The notes below the pieces were generated by a model. The model was not told the origin of the DNA. It did no database searches and saw only the letters and a program-made list of their open reading frames with translations. From Leisingera sp. S132 (GTDB lineage Bacteria; Pseudomonadota; Alphaproteobacteria; Rhodobacterales; Rhodobacteraceae), in NCBI RefSeq assembly GCF_025144465.1, contig NZ_CP083553.1:888501-952500 (forward strand): a DNA stretch of 64,000 nucleotides. Reading direction: 5' to 3'. Numbering within the stretch: the stretch's first letter is position 1; each line of letters starts with the position of its first letter. The translations under genes and the position numbers were made by a program. Below are positions 16,172 through 25,328 of the stretch, one piece after another.

Positions 16172-17056
16172 ATGAAACACGACCAACTCCTGGCCCTGGA
16201 GGCGATTGTCTCCACCGGAACCTTCCGCGGCGCGGCGGAGCGCCTGAACAAGTCCCAGTCCGCCATCAGCCACACAATCCGCCAGCTGGAGGAGGAGCTG
16301 GAGCTGGAGCTGTTCAGCCGCGAGGCCTACCGCCCGGCGCTTACTCCGGCAGGTGAAATCTTTTATCGCGAGGCGTCGCGGGTGCTGCGTCAGATGCAGG
16401 GGCTGAGATCCACCGCGGCCCGGCTGCGCGCCCGGGAAGAGCCGGAGCTGACCGTGGCTGTCAGCGCGACGATGGATCTGGACCTTTTGCTGCCCGCCCT
16501 TGCATACACCGGGCGGCGCCACCCGGCGACCCACCTGCGGCTGCGGATGGAAATGATGGGCGGCCCGCTTGCGCGACTGATGGAGGGCAAGGCGGATATC
16601 GCACTGGCGTCCTTGGACGGGGTGCCCTTGGACGACGTGGAAGCGGAGCCGGTTGCCGAGGTCACGATCCGGCCGGTGGCAAGCCCTGGCCTGGGCCTGC
16701 CCGCCGGCTCCCGCGCCTTGTCCGCATCCGAAATGCAAAGCCATGTGCAGGTGGTCGCGGCCGGGACTGGCGGCGCGGCCCATGAGCAGAGCCGCGACTT
16801 GCTGCCAGGCGGGCTGAAATGGACCGTCTCCGACTTCGCGGCCAAGAAAAAGGTGATCCTCGCGGGGCTCGGTTGGGGCGGTCTGCCGGATCACATGACA
16901 GAACAGGAGCGGCGCTCCGGAGCGTTGTTACCTCTGAACCTGGAAGGGTTTCCCCTTCGCCGGACCATGATTTTCAAGATGAGACGGAGAGATCAGCCAG
17001 TAGGTGTTGTTGCCGATGAACTTTGGAGCAAAATCGGGACTGCTGAGCTGGCATAG
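16172..17056 (+). CDS. LysR-family transcriptional regulator divergent from the GST operon
   Basis: A 294-residue LysR-type regulator. The helix-turn-helix is in LLALEAIVSTGTFRGAAERL followed by NKSQSAISHTIRQLEEELEL and LFSREAYRPALTPAGEIFY. The effector domain includes LTVAVSATMDLDLLLPALAY and a late VILAGLGWGGLPDHM. It reads away from the glutathione S-transferase operon across a 108-base AT-rich gap, the standard layout for a LysR protein activating its divergent target. The gap contains repeated TGAT units and a TAATATTGTG stretch that could be part of its binding region. Confidence 0.93.
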   Translation: MKHDQLLALEAIVSTGTFRGAAERLNKSQSAISHTIRQLEEELELELFSREAYRPALTPAGEIFYREASRVLRQMQGLRSTAARLRAREEPELTVAVSATMDLDLLLPALAYTGRRHPATHLRLRMEMMGGPLARLMEGKADIALASLDGVPLDDVEAEPVAEVTIRPVASPGLGLPAGSRALSASEMQSHVQVVAAGTGGAAHEQSRDLLPGGLKWTVSDFAAKKKVILAGLGWGGLPDHMTEQERRSGALLPLNLEGFPLRRTMIFKMRRRDQPVGVVADELWSKIGTAELA

Positions 17057-17489
17057 TGCCGAAAGCATCCAGTGCGGCAGAACCCGATCCAAGAGGTCAG
17101 CCGCAGCGAATTGACGCTTTAAGGGACCCATTGAGTTGGACAACTGCGAAAGATCCGTGAGGTGCAGATGCCGCGCCGTCAATAACAGGTAGCTTCGGGT
17201 GAGAGGCGTTCCAGTTGTTCTGCGCCTGCATTTTCCGCAGTCCCGTTGGGACGGAAATTCCCTCGCCTCGTTTGTCCAGCCTGGCCGCAGCTACAGCGCG
17301 ATTGAAATTCCACCGAAGTCCTCGGGGCCGAATGACCGCAAACGGGAAATTCACCGCGCTTCCGGGGATCTTGCGCTGCGGGAGCGAGGGTTTTCTGCGT
17401 CAGCAATAGCTGCAAAAGCAAAGGGCAGCTGTGTCCGGCGAAACAAGCATTGGAGATCATTCCGCTTGACCTAACCTGCCCTAATAGCG
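17057..17489. other. Non-coding or unrecognised stretch between LysR gene and mdh
   Basis: About 430 bases without a convincing gene. Overlapping open frames exist on both strands (for example 17199-17474 plus and 17097-17354 minus), but none has a ribosome site, a recognisable domain or a clear advantage over the others. It ends in a plus-strand terminator. It could be a degraded gene or an untranslated RNA. Confidence 0.5.
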
Positions 17490-17516
17490 AAGGCCCGCCG
17501 GAAGCGGGCCTTTTTT
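17490..17516 (+). terminator. Intrinsic terminator (plus strand) next to mdh
   Basis: The stem AAGGCCCGC / GCGGGCCTT with a CGGAA loop is followed by TTTTTTC on the plus strand. The minus-strand side (after mdh) has only a weak T-stretch, so it terminates plus-strand transcripts best and may also help stop mdh transcripts. Confidence 0.75.
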
Positions 17517-17537
17517 CAAGTTCCGTTGGCTGCGGGC

Positions 17538-18620
<1,083 letters not shown>

Positions 18621-18659
18621 CTAAACCGTCTGTAATCTGGGCATTTCGGAGGGCGGGTG

Positions 18660-19415
18660 ATGGCGGCGTTTGATGCGATGTTTTTCGTTTTTGCCATCCC
18701 GGCGGTCGTTTTTGCGGGCGTGTCCAAGGGCGGTTTCGGGTCCGGAGCGGCCTTTGCCTCTGCGTCGATTCTGGCGCTGGTGCTGGAGCCGGGCACTGCG
18801 CTGGCGCTGATGCTGCCGCTGCTGATGCTGATCGATGCGGCGACGCTGAGGCCCTACTGGGGACGCTGGAACCTGCGGGCATCGCTGCTGCTGATAGGCG
18901 GCGGCCTGCCCGGCGTGGCGCTGGGGGCCTGGCTTTATGCGGCGGTGGACGGCGATGCGATGCGGGTGCTGATCGGCGCGGTTTCCGTTGGCTTTGTGCT
19001 GTGGCAGCTGCGAGGGCGGCTGGGGCTGCGGCTGGCGTCGGATACGCCGCTGTCCACGGGCGCCGGGGCGCTGGCCGGGCTGGCGGTAGGGTTCACCAGC
19101 TTTGTCAGCCATGCCGGCGGGCCGCCGGCCGCGGTCTATCTTCTCAGCCTCAAGTTGCGGAAGACCGAATACCAGGCCAGCACGGTGCTGATCTTCTGGG
19201 CCATCAACATGGCCAAGGCGGTGCCGTATGCCGGGCTGGGGATGTTCACACGTGAAACCCTGATGCTGGACCTGATGCTGGCGCCCTTTGCGCTGCTCGG
19301 GGCCTGGCTGGGGGTCAAGCTGCACCATTCGATCCCGGAGCGCTGGTTCTTTGCGCTCACCTATGTGCTGCTGACGGTGACCGGTGCCAAGCTAATCTGG
19401 GACGGGCTGGCCTGA
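18660..19415 (+). CDS. TauE/SafE-family (TSUP) membrane permease
   Basis: A 251-residue polytopic inner-membrane protein of the sulfite exporter TauE/SafE family, which exports small organosulfur anions or sulfite. The N-terminus carries the family motif region VFAGVSKGGFGSGAAFASAS, and the mirrored second half has VGFTSFVSHAGGPPAAVYLL. About eight hydrophobic segments can be counted. GGAGGG lies just before the ATG at 18660; a GTG three bases earlier is an alternative. It is divergent from mdh with a 159-base gap. The transported substrate is unknown. Confidence 0.9.
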   Translation: MAAFDAMFFVFAIPAVVFAGVSKGGFGSGAAFASASILALVLEPGTALALMLPLLMLIDAATLRPYWGRWNLRASLLLIGGGLPGVALGAWLYAAVDGDAMRVLIGAVSVGFVLWQLRGRLGLRLASDTPLSTGAGALAGLAVGFTSFVSHAGGPPAAVYLLSLKLRKTEYQASTVLIFWAINMAKAVPYAGLGMFTRETLMLDLMLAPFALLGAWLGVKLHHSIPERWFFALTYVLLTVTGAKLIWDGLA

Positions 19416-19493
19416 AGACTGCTCACATCAGCCAGCCCGCGCGGCGTCCCCGGCCGCTTAACCTGCAGCCTGGAAACCTGCCTCAATACCTGC

Positions 19494-19808
19494 TCAAGCG
19501 TCGCTGTCGGTGTTCGGCAGGGCCTCTGCCAGCACTTCATAGGACTGTCCGGACGCCACCAGGCAGGTCATGCCGTTGGGGGTGGTGACGGTGATGGTCC
19601 AGCTGCCGGTCTCGTCCGAGGCGAAGGTTTCCATCACCATGCCCTGCTGGCCCATGCCGATGCTCTGGCGGCTTTCGCCGTATTTTTCCGCCAGCCGTTT
19701 GACCACCGCATCACGCGGGGCGCAGTTGCGGCTTTGGGCCGCGGCAGGCGCAGCGGCGATGGACAGCGCAGCCAAGGCCAGCGGCAGTGCGAAGAATGAG
19801 TGTTTCAT
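19494..19808 (-). CDS. Small secreted hypothetical protein
   Basis: A 104-residue protein with a clear signal peptide, MKHSFFALPLALAALSIAAA then PAAAQS, with cleavage expected after AAA-Q or AQS. The mature 79-residue part contains two cysteines (NCAPRD and MTCLVASG) that could form a disulfide in the periplasm, and a central TGSWTITVTTPNG strand pair. I do not recognise a named family. It is convergent with the TauE/SafE gene and divergent from mcl2. Confidence 0.75.
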   Translation of the reverse strand: MKHSFFALPLALAALSIAAAPAAAQSRNCAPRDAVVKRLAEKYGESRQSIGMGQQGMVMETFASDETGSWTITVTTPNGMTCLVASGQSYEVLAEALPNTDSDA

Positions 19809-20157
19809 CTCGTTTTACCCTTTCCGGAACGGCCGGACAGAGAAGGGTGCCTGACGGCAGCCCCCGGTGTCCCTGTGCGGGCCGGTGTGTGACGCAATTC
19901 GAAATGCAGGCCCCATGCCTGCTGGCATCAGGTGCGGCCTGGTACGGCAGCGGTGTCCTGTGCCTTGGTACCCTTCAGTGTGCCGATCAGGTGCTGATAA
20001 GTGGTTAACTGGGCGTTCGTCGGAAATTCACACGGTTTTTCAGTGATTTGCTGCAATCGCGCGAAAGGTTACGCTGCGCTGCGGCGGAATTGTACTTGAA
20101 AGTATACAATCGAATCTGTACCGCTTTACGCAACAAAATAACTTTCGGAGAAGCCCC
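19809..20157. promoter_or_regulatory. Divergent intergenic region upstream of mcl2 with an imperfect palindrome
   Basis: This 349-base non-coding gap holds the divergent promoters. At 20089-20110 ATTGTACTT-GA-AAGTATACAAT forms arms that match except for a two-base insertion, 47 bases before the mcl2 ATG. That is a likely operator position. Nothing else stands out. Confidence 0.5.
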
Positions 20158-21012
20158 ATGGATCCGCGCACGCGCCCTTACCGCTCGGTTTTGTACATCC
20201 CTGGCTCCAACGCGCGTGCGCTGGAGAAGGCCAAAACCTTGCCGGTGGACGCGGTGATCTTCGACCTGGAGGATGCGGTCTCAGCCGATGAAAAAACCAA
20301 TGCCCGCGAAACCTTGGGCCAGGCGCTGAAGGCCGGCGGTTATGGCGCGCGGATGAAAATCGTGCGGATCAACGGGCTGGATACGCCGTGGGGCCGCGGG
20401 GATGCAACGGCGGCGGCGCGGATGAGCCCCGACGCGATTCTGCTGCCCAAGGTGAATGCGCCGGAGGACCTGGACGCACTGGCAGAAATCACCGGGGACA
20501 TCCCGCTGTGGGCGATGATGGAAACCCCGCGGGGCATGCTGAATGCCGCTGCGATTGCGGCGCACCCCAAGCTGCAGGGCATGGTGATGGGCACCAATGA
20601 CCTGGCCAAGGAATTGCAGACCCGCTACCGCCCCGACCGGATGCCGATGATGGCAGGGCTGGGCCTGTGCCTGCTGGCGGCCAAGGCCGAGGGGCTGGTG
20701 ATTGTCGACGGCGTCTACAATGCCTTCAAGGACGTGGAAGGGCTGGCCGCGGAATGCGCCCAGGGCCGCGACATGGGCTTTGATGGCAAGACCCTGATCC
20801 ACCCGGCGCAGGTGGAGGTGGCCAATGCCGCCTTTGCCCCGACAGAGCGTGAGATCGACACCTCCCGCCGCCAGATTGCCGCATTTGAAGAGGCCAAGGC
20901 CGCAGGGCAGGGTGTTGCCGTGGTTGACGGCAAGATAGTCGAGAACCTGCATGTCGTAACGGCGCGTGAAATTCTGGCAAAAGCGGATGCAATCGCGGCG
21001 GTTTCCGCGTAG
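20158..21012 (+). CDS. mcl2: (3S)-malyl-CoA thioesterase / CoA ester lyase (HpcH/HpaI family)
   Basis: A 284-residue CitE-like TIM-barrel protein. In Rhodobacter sphaeroides the orthologue in the same neighbourhood is Mcl2, which hydrolyses (3S)-malyl-CoA to malate and CoA in the ethylmalonyl-CoA pathway. Sequence signs are SVLYIPGSNARALEKAKTLP, DAVIFDLEDAVSADEK (acidic metal site), IVRINGLDTPWG, and WAMMETPRGMLNAAAI with the catalytic Glu. GFDGKTLIHPAQVEVAN follows further on. The start has GGAG 9 bases upstream. Assignment as thioesterase rather than citrate lyase beta subunit comes from the co-located mch, ecm and ccr. Confidence 0.9.
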   Translation: MDPRTRPYRSVLYIPGSNARALEKAKTLPVDAVIFDLEDAVSADEKTNARETLGQALKAGGYGARMKIVRINGLDTPWGRGDATAAARMSPDAILLPKVNAPEDLDALAEITGDIPLWAMMETPRGMLNAAAIAAHPKLQGMVMGTNDLAKELQTRYRPDRMPMMAGLGLCLLAAKAEGLVIVDGVYNAFKDVEGLAAECAQGRDMGFDGKTLIHPAQVEVANAAFAPTEREIDTSRRQIAAFEEAKAAGQGVAVVDGKIVENLHVVTAREILAKADAIAAVSA

Positions 21013-21046
21013 GTGTTAATCAGCTTAACATCTAAGAGGGGCTGAA

Positions 21047-21595
21047 ATGGCACTGTTGATCCTTGGACTTCTGCTGTGGTGGGGCGGCCATCTGTTCAAA
21101 CGGCTGGCGCCGGAGAGACGCGCTGCCATGGGCAAAGGCGGGCGCGGTGTGGTAACGCTGGTGCTGGTGGCGGGTGTTGTGCTGATGGTCATTGGCTACC
21201 GCTCTGCCGAAAGTTTCGATCTGGCGCTGGTTCCGCCGTATCTGAAGCACGTCAACAACCTCTTGGTGCTGGTTGCGATCTATTTCATGAGCCCCGGCCC
21301 GCATAAGGGCGCGCTGTTCTACAAGATGCGCCACCCGATGCTGACGGGCTTTGGCCTGTGGGCGCTGGCGCATCTGCTGGTGAACTGGGATCCGGCGTCG
21401 TTCGTGCTGTTCGGGGGCCTGTGGGCCTGGTCCATCGCCGAGAAAATCGTGATCAACCGGGCTGAGCCCGGCTGGCAGCCTGGCCCGAAGGGAACGATCG
21501 CCAAGGACGGGATGTTCCTTGCTGCTTCGATTGTCCTGATGGGGGTGATCGGCTACGTCCACGGTATTGTCGGCCCGTCGCCGTTCGGCGGTTAG
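21047..21595 (+). CDS. nnrU: NnrU-family membrane protein
   Basis: A 182-residue inner-membrane protein of the NnrU family, first described near denitrification genes; its activity is not settled. Five or six hydrophobic segments are visible, beginning MALLILGLLLWWGGHLFKRL. Family marks include NNLLVLVAIYFM, KMRHPMLTGFGLWALAHLLV and the late FGGLWAWSIAEKI. It sits 34 bases after mcl2 and 23 bases before the DUF1737 gene on the same strand, so it is probably co-transcribed with the ethylmalonyl-CoA genes. No denitrification gene is present here. Confidence 0.88.
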   Translation: MALLILGLLLWWGGHLFKRLAPERRAAMGKGGRGVVTLVLVAGVVLMVIGYRSAESFDLALVPPYLKHVNNLLVLVAIYFMSPGPHKGALFYKMRHPMLTGFGLWALAHLLVNWDPASFVLFGGLWAWSIAEKIVINRAEPGWQPGPKGTIAKDGMFLAASIVLMGVIGYVHGIVGPSPFGG

Positions 21596-21618
21596 AGCCT
21601 AAGCCAGGATAGGAAACC

Positions 21619-21822
21619 ATGAAGCTTTACCGATTTTTGTCCGAAGACGACACCTCCGCCTTTTGCCACAAGGTGACCGATGCGCTGAACAAGGGCTGGG
21701 AGCTGCACGGCAGCCCGACCCAGGCCTTTGATCCCGTCAAGGGGATCATGCGCTGCGGCCAGGCGGTGGTGAAGGAAGCGGACGGAACCTACACGCCTGA
21801 GACCAAACTGGGAGAACACTGA
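21619..21822 (+). CDS. DUF1737 domain-containing small protein
   Basis: A 67-residue soluble protein of the DUF1737 type: MKLYRFLSEDDTSAFCHKVT, then LNKGWELHGSPTQAFD and MRCGQAVVKE. Such proteins are commonly encoded next to mesaconyl-CoA hydratase in Rhodobacteraceae; their role is unknown. Its TGA stop overlaps the ATG of mch (TGATG), so the two are translationally coupled. AGGA stands about 8 bases before the start. Confidence 0.88.
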   Translation: MKLYRFLSEDDTSAFCHKVTDALNKGWELHGSPTQAFDPVKGIMRCGQAVVKEADGTYTPETKLGEH

Positions 21823-22853
21823 TGGCCAAGACCAATCCGGGCCGCTTTTTCGAAGACTACAGCGTTGGCGAGGTGATCCGCCACGCGGTGCCGCGCACGG
21901 TGTCGGGCGGTGAACGGGCGCTGTACCATGCGCTCTATCCGGCGCGCCATGCGCTTTATTCTTCGGATGAATTTGCTCGGGCCTCTGGTCTGCCCTCGGC
22001 GCCGCTGGATGATCTGGCGGCCTTCCATGTGGTGTTCGGTAAGACGGTGCCGGACATCTCCCTCAATGCGCTGGCGAACCTCGGCTATGCCGAGGGGCGC
22101 TGGCTGCTGCCGGTTTATCCCGGCGACACGCTGCGCTCGGAATCCGAGGTGATCGGGCTCAAGCAGAATTCCAATGGCAAATCCGGCGTGGTCTATGTGC
22201 GCACGCGCGGCCTGAACCAGCGCGACGAATGCGTGATGGAATACGTGCGCTGGGTGATGGTGCGCAAACGCGACCTGGATGCGCCGGCGCCGGAGACCGT
22301 GATCCCGGAGCTGAACAAGGTAATCCCGGCAGACCAGCTGGTGATCCCTGCGGGGCTGGATTTCAGCTATTACGATTTCACCCTGGCCGGCGAACCGCAC
22401 CGCTGGGGCGACTATGAGGTGGGCGAGACCATCGACCATGTGGACGGCGTCACCATCGAGGAAGCCGAGCACATGATGGCGACCCGGTTGTGGCAGAACA
22501 CCGCCAAGGTGCATTTCGACAATACCGCGCGGCCGGACGGGACCAGGCTGATCTATGGCGGCCATGTTATCTCATTGGCGCGGACGCTGAGCTTCAACGG
22601 GCTGGCCAACGCGCAGATGATTGCGGGCCTGAATGGCGGGGCGCATGCCAACCCCTGCCTTTCTGGTTTCACTGTGCGGGCCTGGTCCGAAGTGCTGGAC
22701 AAGGCCGACACCGCCGCGCCGGGTGTCGGTGCGATCCGGCTGCGGCTGGTCGCGACCAAGGGCGGTGACCCGTTCCAGCTGAAAGGCGAGGATGGCAAGT
22801 ACTTGCCGGATGTGCTGCTGGATCTGGATTACTGGGCCTTGATGCCGAAGTGA
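21822..22853 (+). CDS. mch: Mesaconyl-CoA hydratase
   Basis: A 343-residue double MaoC/hot-dog-fold hydratase that adds water to mesaconyl-C1-CoA to give beta-methylmalyl-CoA in the ethylmalonyl-CoA pathway. The N-terminal half has GRFFEDYSVGEVIRHAVPRT and LAAFHVVFGKTVPDISLNAL; the C-terminal half repeats the fold with DYEVGETIDHVDGVTIEEAE and RLIYGGHVISLARTLSF. Length and two-domain layout match characterised Mch proteins. It overlaps the DUF1737 gene by one base and lies just downstream of mcl2, which acts next in the same pathway. Confidence 0.95.
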   Translation: MAKTNPGRFFEDYSVGEVIRHAVPRTVSGGERALYHALYPARHALYSSDEFARASGLPSAPLDDLAAFHVVFGKTVPDISLNALANLGYAEGRWLLPVYPGDTLRSESEVIGLKQNSNGKSGVVYVRTRGLNQRDECVMEYVRWVMVRKRDLDAPAPETVIPELNKVIPADQLVIPAGLDFSYYDFTLAGEPHRWGDYEVGETIDHVDGVTIEEAEHMMATRLWQNTAKVHFDNTARPDGTRLIYGGHVISLARTLSFNGLANAQMIAGLNGGAHANPCLSGFTVRAWSEVLDKADTAAPGVGAIRLRLVATKGGDPFQLKGEDGKYLPDVLLDLDYWALMPK

Positions 22854-22994
22854 CCGGGCTGGCGCAGCAGTCTTTCGGGACCGTTGCTTGCAGCCCACGC
22901 ACGCCTTGTCAGAAAGGCAGGCCGGACAAATTCCTGTCTTGCAATCCTGAGGCGCGCCGGTAAACCTGCCTGCGCTACTCAGGGTGGAAACTTT

Positions 22995-23276
22995 ATGATT
23001 GACGAAGAAAAGTCATCGGCCAGCTACGGGACAGCCGTCATATTGTGCGGTCTGTTCGGTGTGATTGGCGTGCACCATTTTTACTTGCGGAACTACGTGC
23101 ATGGAATGATTGACCTGGGGTTGTTCATTCTGTTTGTCGTTCTTCTGGCCGGCAACCAGCCCTTGCTGGGCTATTTGGTGCTGCTCGTTGATATCGTGCA
23201 CTCAATAATCGTTTTTTATCTGTTGATTGCGGAAAAGGCCCGCGACGGATCGGGCCGATTGGTCAAACTGAAATAA
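22995..23276 (+). CDS. TM2-like membrane protein (first of a tandem pair)
   Basis: A 93-residue membrane protein with a TM2-type hairpin: LCGLFGVIGVHHFYLRNYVHG (turn with GVHHFYL) followed by a longer hydrophobic stretch, LGLFILFVVLLAGNQPLLGYLVLL. TM2 proteins are small double-spanning proteins of unknown bacterial function. The open frame extends upstream, but the ATG at 22995 gives a natural acidic N-terminus (MIDEEKSS). The next gene, 13 bases on, encodes another TM2 protein. Confidence 0.85.
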   Translation: MIDEEKSSASYGTAVILCGLFGVIGVHHFYLRNYVHGMIDLGLFILFVVLLAGNQPLLGYLVLLVDIVHSIIVFYLLIAEKARDGSGRLVKLK

Positions 23277-23289
23277 GGTTAAGAACAAC

Positions 23290-23529
23290 ATGGCAAATAT
23301 GGATCATGCAGTTGCCGGCGACGTTAGCGAAAAGGGGTTCGTTCCCGCTGTGCTGCTGTGCTTCTTTCTGGGATCGCTGGGCGCGCACCGCTTCTATCTT
23401 GGCAAGATCGGCACCGGCATCCTCATGCTGATCACGCTTGGCGGCCTGGGGATCTGGACAATCATTGACTTTGTCCGCCTGATTATCGGCTCTATGGGCG
23501 ACCGGGACGGTCTGCCGCTGCGCCGCTGA
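23290..23529 (+). CDS. TM2 domain-containing protein (second of a tandem pair)
   Basis: A 79-residue TM2 protein with the canonical pattern AVLLCFFLGSLGAHRFYLGK, then GTGILMLITLGGLGIWTIID and FVRLIIGSMGDRDG. It has two transmembrane helices joined by the short GAHRFYLGKIGTG turn. It follows the first TM2 gene by 13 bases and is followed by a strong hairpin, so the pair forms a small operon. No function can be inferred from sequence. Confidence 0.92.
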   Translation: MANMDHAVAGDVSEKGFVPAVLLCFFLGSLGAHRFYLGKIGTGILMLITLGGLGIWTIIDFVRLIIGSMGDRDGLPLRR

Positions 23530-23541
23530 AGCCTGCTTGCT

Positions 23542-23581
23542 GCGGCTCTCAGGCCGCAGCAGATTTCGGCCTGAGAGCCGC
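23542..23581 (+). terminator. 15-bp perfect hairpin after the TM2 pair
   Basis: GCGGCTCTCAGGCCG and its complement enclose a 10-base loop. There is no T-tract, so the hairpin may terminate weakly or protect the 3' end of the TM2 mRNA. Confidence 0.6.
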
Positions 23582-23639
23582 GAAACTCCCCGCGCAAAAG
23601 TGATAGCCCTGTAAGCTGCAATCAGCTTAAGCTGGCGGC

Positions 23640-24341
23640 ATGCGGGTTTTGCAGCTTCTGGTTTTCTCCATGCTCTCCCTCTGGCCGCTGCGCTCAGCGG
23701 CCTGTGATCTGGCTTTGGTGCTGGCGGTGGATGTCTCCGGCTCAGTCGATGCCGAGGAATACCGCATTCAGATGGACGGGCTGGCGGCGGGTCTGCGCGA
23801 CGGCGTGGTCTCTGAGGCGCTGGTCAAGGCGCGCGCGCAGGTGCTGCTGCTGCAATGGTCCGGCGAGTCGCGCCAGGAGGTGACGCTCCCCTGGGCGGAG
23901 ATCCGCAGTTTCGGCGATGTCGAGGCGCTGGCGCGGGCGATTGAGCAGGCGCCGCGGCCCTGGCGCAATTACTCCACCGCCGTGGGGGAGGCGCTGTTAT
24001 TGGCGCTGGAGCAGTTTCCGGCAGTGAAGCACTGCAAGCGCCGGGTGATTGATGTCTCCGGCGACGGGTTTTCGAATGAAGGCGTTGAGCCGCGCGAGGT
24101 GCAGGGTGCGCTGGCAGCGGCGGGGGTGACGGTGAACGCCATTGCCATCGAGCAAAGCGAACCGGACCTGACGGCCTATTTCTTTGAGAATGTGATCCGC
24201 GGCGAGGGGGCCTTTGTGGTCACAGCCAGCAGTTTTCTGGATTACCCGTCAAGAATACGAAAAAAGCTGGTCAGAGAGGTGGCGCGGCAGACTGCGGCGC
24301 TGCAAACTGAGCGCGGGAGGGCAGCGGCGTCTTTGCAATGA
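23640..24341 (+). CDS. DUF1194 protein with von Willebrand factor A domain, secreted
   Basis: A 233-residue exported protein. The N-terminus MRVLQLLVFSMLSLWPLRSA is a signal peptide. The rest is a VWA domain of the DUF1194 kind: LVLAVDVSGSVDAEEYRIQM contains the DxSxS metal-ion-dependent adhesion site near residue 30. RRVIDVSGDGFSNEGVEPRE carries a second acidic turn, and FFENVIRGEGAFVV is the family end. It probably binds a partner protein through a metal in the periplasm. It lies just before the sdh promoter and is not obviously linked to succinate dehydrogenase. Confidence 0.9.
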   Translation: MRVLQLLVFSMLSLWPLRSAACDLALVLAVDVSGSVDAEEYRIQMDGLAAGLRDGVVSEALVKARAQVLLLQWSGESRQEVTLPWAEIRSFGDVEALARAIEQAPRPWRNYSTAVGEALLLALEQFPAVKHCKRRVIDVSGDGFSNEGVEPREVQGALAAAGVTVNAIAIEQSEPDLTAYFFENVIRGEGAFVVTASSFLDYPSRIRKKLVREVARQTAALQTERGRAAASLQ

Positions 24342-24389
24342 TTTGCAGAACACCCCCTGATTCTGCAAAAAATTTCCAATCGCTGGTTT

Positions 24390-24419
24390 TGTGATCACTA
24401 ATTATTTGCTGTGATCACA
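24390..24419. promoter_or_regulatory. Paired TGTGATCAC(A/T) palindromes upstream of sdhC
   Basis: TGTGATCACT (24390-24399) and TGTGATCACA (24410-24419) lie 20 bases apart start to start, and the nearer ends 117 bases before the sdhC ATG. This repeats the arrangement upstream of sucC, which indicates a shared operator for the two TCA operons. The binding protein is not known. Confidence 0.7.
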
Positions 24420-24535
24420 AGCCGTGGCGTTTTAGCGCCACCAGGCCAGAAACCTGCCGTTTTTAACCGTTCCTTCGGGTGACACGCCGTAAAAATCGGC
24501 TAAAACGTCGTCAGCCAACCTGAAAAGGAGCCAAC

Positions 24536-24919
24536 ATGGCCGATGTCAATCGGGGCAACCGCCCGCTTTCGCCGCATTTGCAGGTCTACCGGCCGCAGCT
24601 GACCTCCGTGACGTCGATCCTGACGCGGATCACCGGTAACGCACTGATCGTTTCCGCGCTGCTGATCGCCTGGTGGTTCCTGGCAGCCGCAACCTCGCCT
24701 GACTACTTCGCCATTGCCAACGGGCTGCTGACCAGCTGGTTCGGCGATCTGGTGATGACGCTGTCGGCGCTGGGTCTGTGGTATCACACACTGGCGGGTA
24801 TCCGGCATCTGATCTGGGACAACGGCATGATGCTGGACCTGGAGCAGGCCGAAAAGCTGGGCTGGTTCGTGGTGATCGGCTCTGCCGTTCTGACCGTCCT
24901 GACCATTATCATCGTCTAA
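24536..24919 (+). CDS. sdhC: Succinate dehydrogenase cytochrome b556 subunit
   Basis: A 127-residue membrane anchor of respiratory complex II. MADVNRGNRPLSPHLQVYRP and QLTSVTSILTRITGNALI form the quinone-site signature, with the Ser and Arg expected near ubiquinone. There are three transmembrane helices. LGLWYHTLAGIRHLIWD supplies the axial heme b histidine. AAGGAG lies 7 bases before the ATG. It is the first gene of sdhCDAB, 18 bases before sdhD. The upstream palindrome pair likely controls the operon. Confidence 0.96.
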   Translation: MADVNRGNRPLSPHLQVYRPQLTSVTSILTRITGNALIVSALLIAWWFLAAATSPDYFAIANGLLTSWFGDLVMTLSALGLWYHTLAGIRHLIWDNGMMLDLEQAEKLGWFVVIGSAVLTVLTIIIV

Positions 24920-24937
24920 GCCCGGGAGGCACACGCA

Positions 24938-25309
24938 ATGCGATATCTGACTGACCGCAAGCGCGCCGTTGGCATGGGCGCTGCAAAATCCGGAACAGAG
25001 CATCACTGGTCGATGCAGGTGAGCTCAATCGCGCTCCTGATCCTGGTGCCGCTGTTCGTCTTCACCTTCGGCTCTGCGCTGGGCGGCACCTATGAAGAGA
25101 TCACCGCCTATTATTCCCGCCCGTTCCCGGCGATCGTGGCGGCGCTGACCATGTGGGTCGGCATGATGCACTTCAAATCCGGCGCCCAGACCATGATCGA
25201 GGATTACGTGCACGGCTTCAAAGGCCGCCTGACGATCATCCTGGTCAACTGCCTGTCTTATGCCGTCGCCGCGACCAGCGCCTATGCGCTGATCCGCCTG
25301 GCCCTGTAA
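24938..25309 (+). CDS. sdhD: Succinate dehydrogenase membrane anchor subunit
   Basis: A 123-residue hydrophobic anchor that completes the heme b and quinone site of complex [26 protein letters not shown] is the typical alphaproteobacterial start; three helices follow. [18 protein letters not shown] holds the conserved histidine and the acidic-Tyr motif facing the quinone. It is 18 bases after sdhC and 19 bases before sdhA in one operon. Confidence 0.95.
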   Translation: MRYLTDRKRAVGMGAAKSGTEHHWSMQVSSIALLILVPLFVFTFGSALGGTYEEITAYYSRPFPAIVAALTMWVGMMHFKSGAQTMIEDYVHGFKGRLTIILVNCLSYAVAATSAYALIRLAL

Positions 25310-25328
25310 CTCCCCGAGGTCTTTTTCA

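Noticed and set aside
17199-17474. 91-residue plus-strand frame before the terminator
   Set aside because: No ribosome site, no recognisable domain and competing frames on the other strand. Left as an unassigned region.
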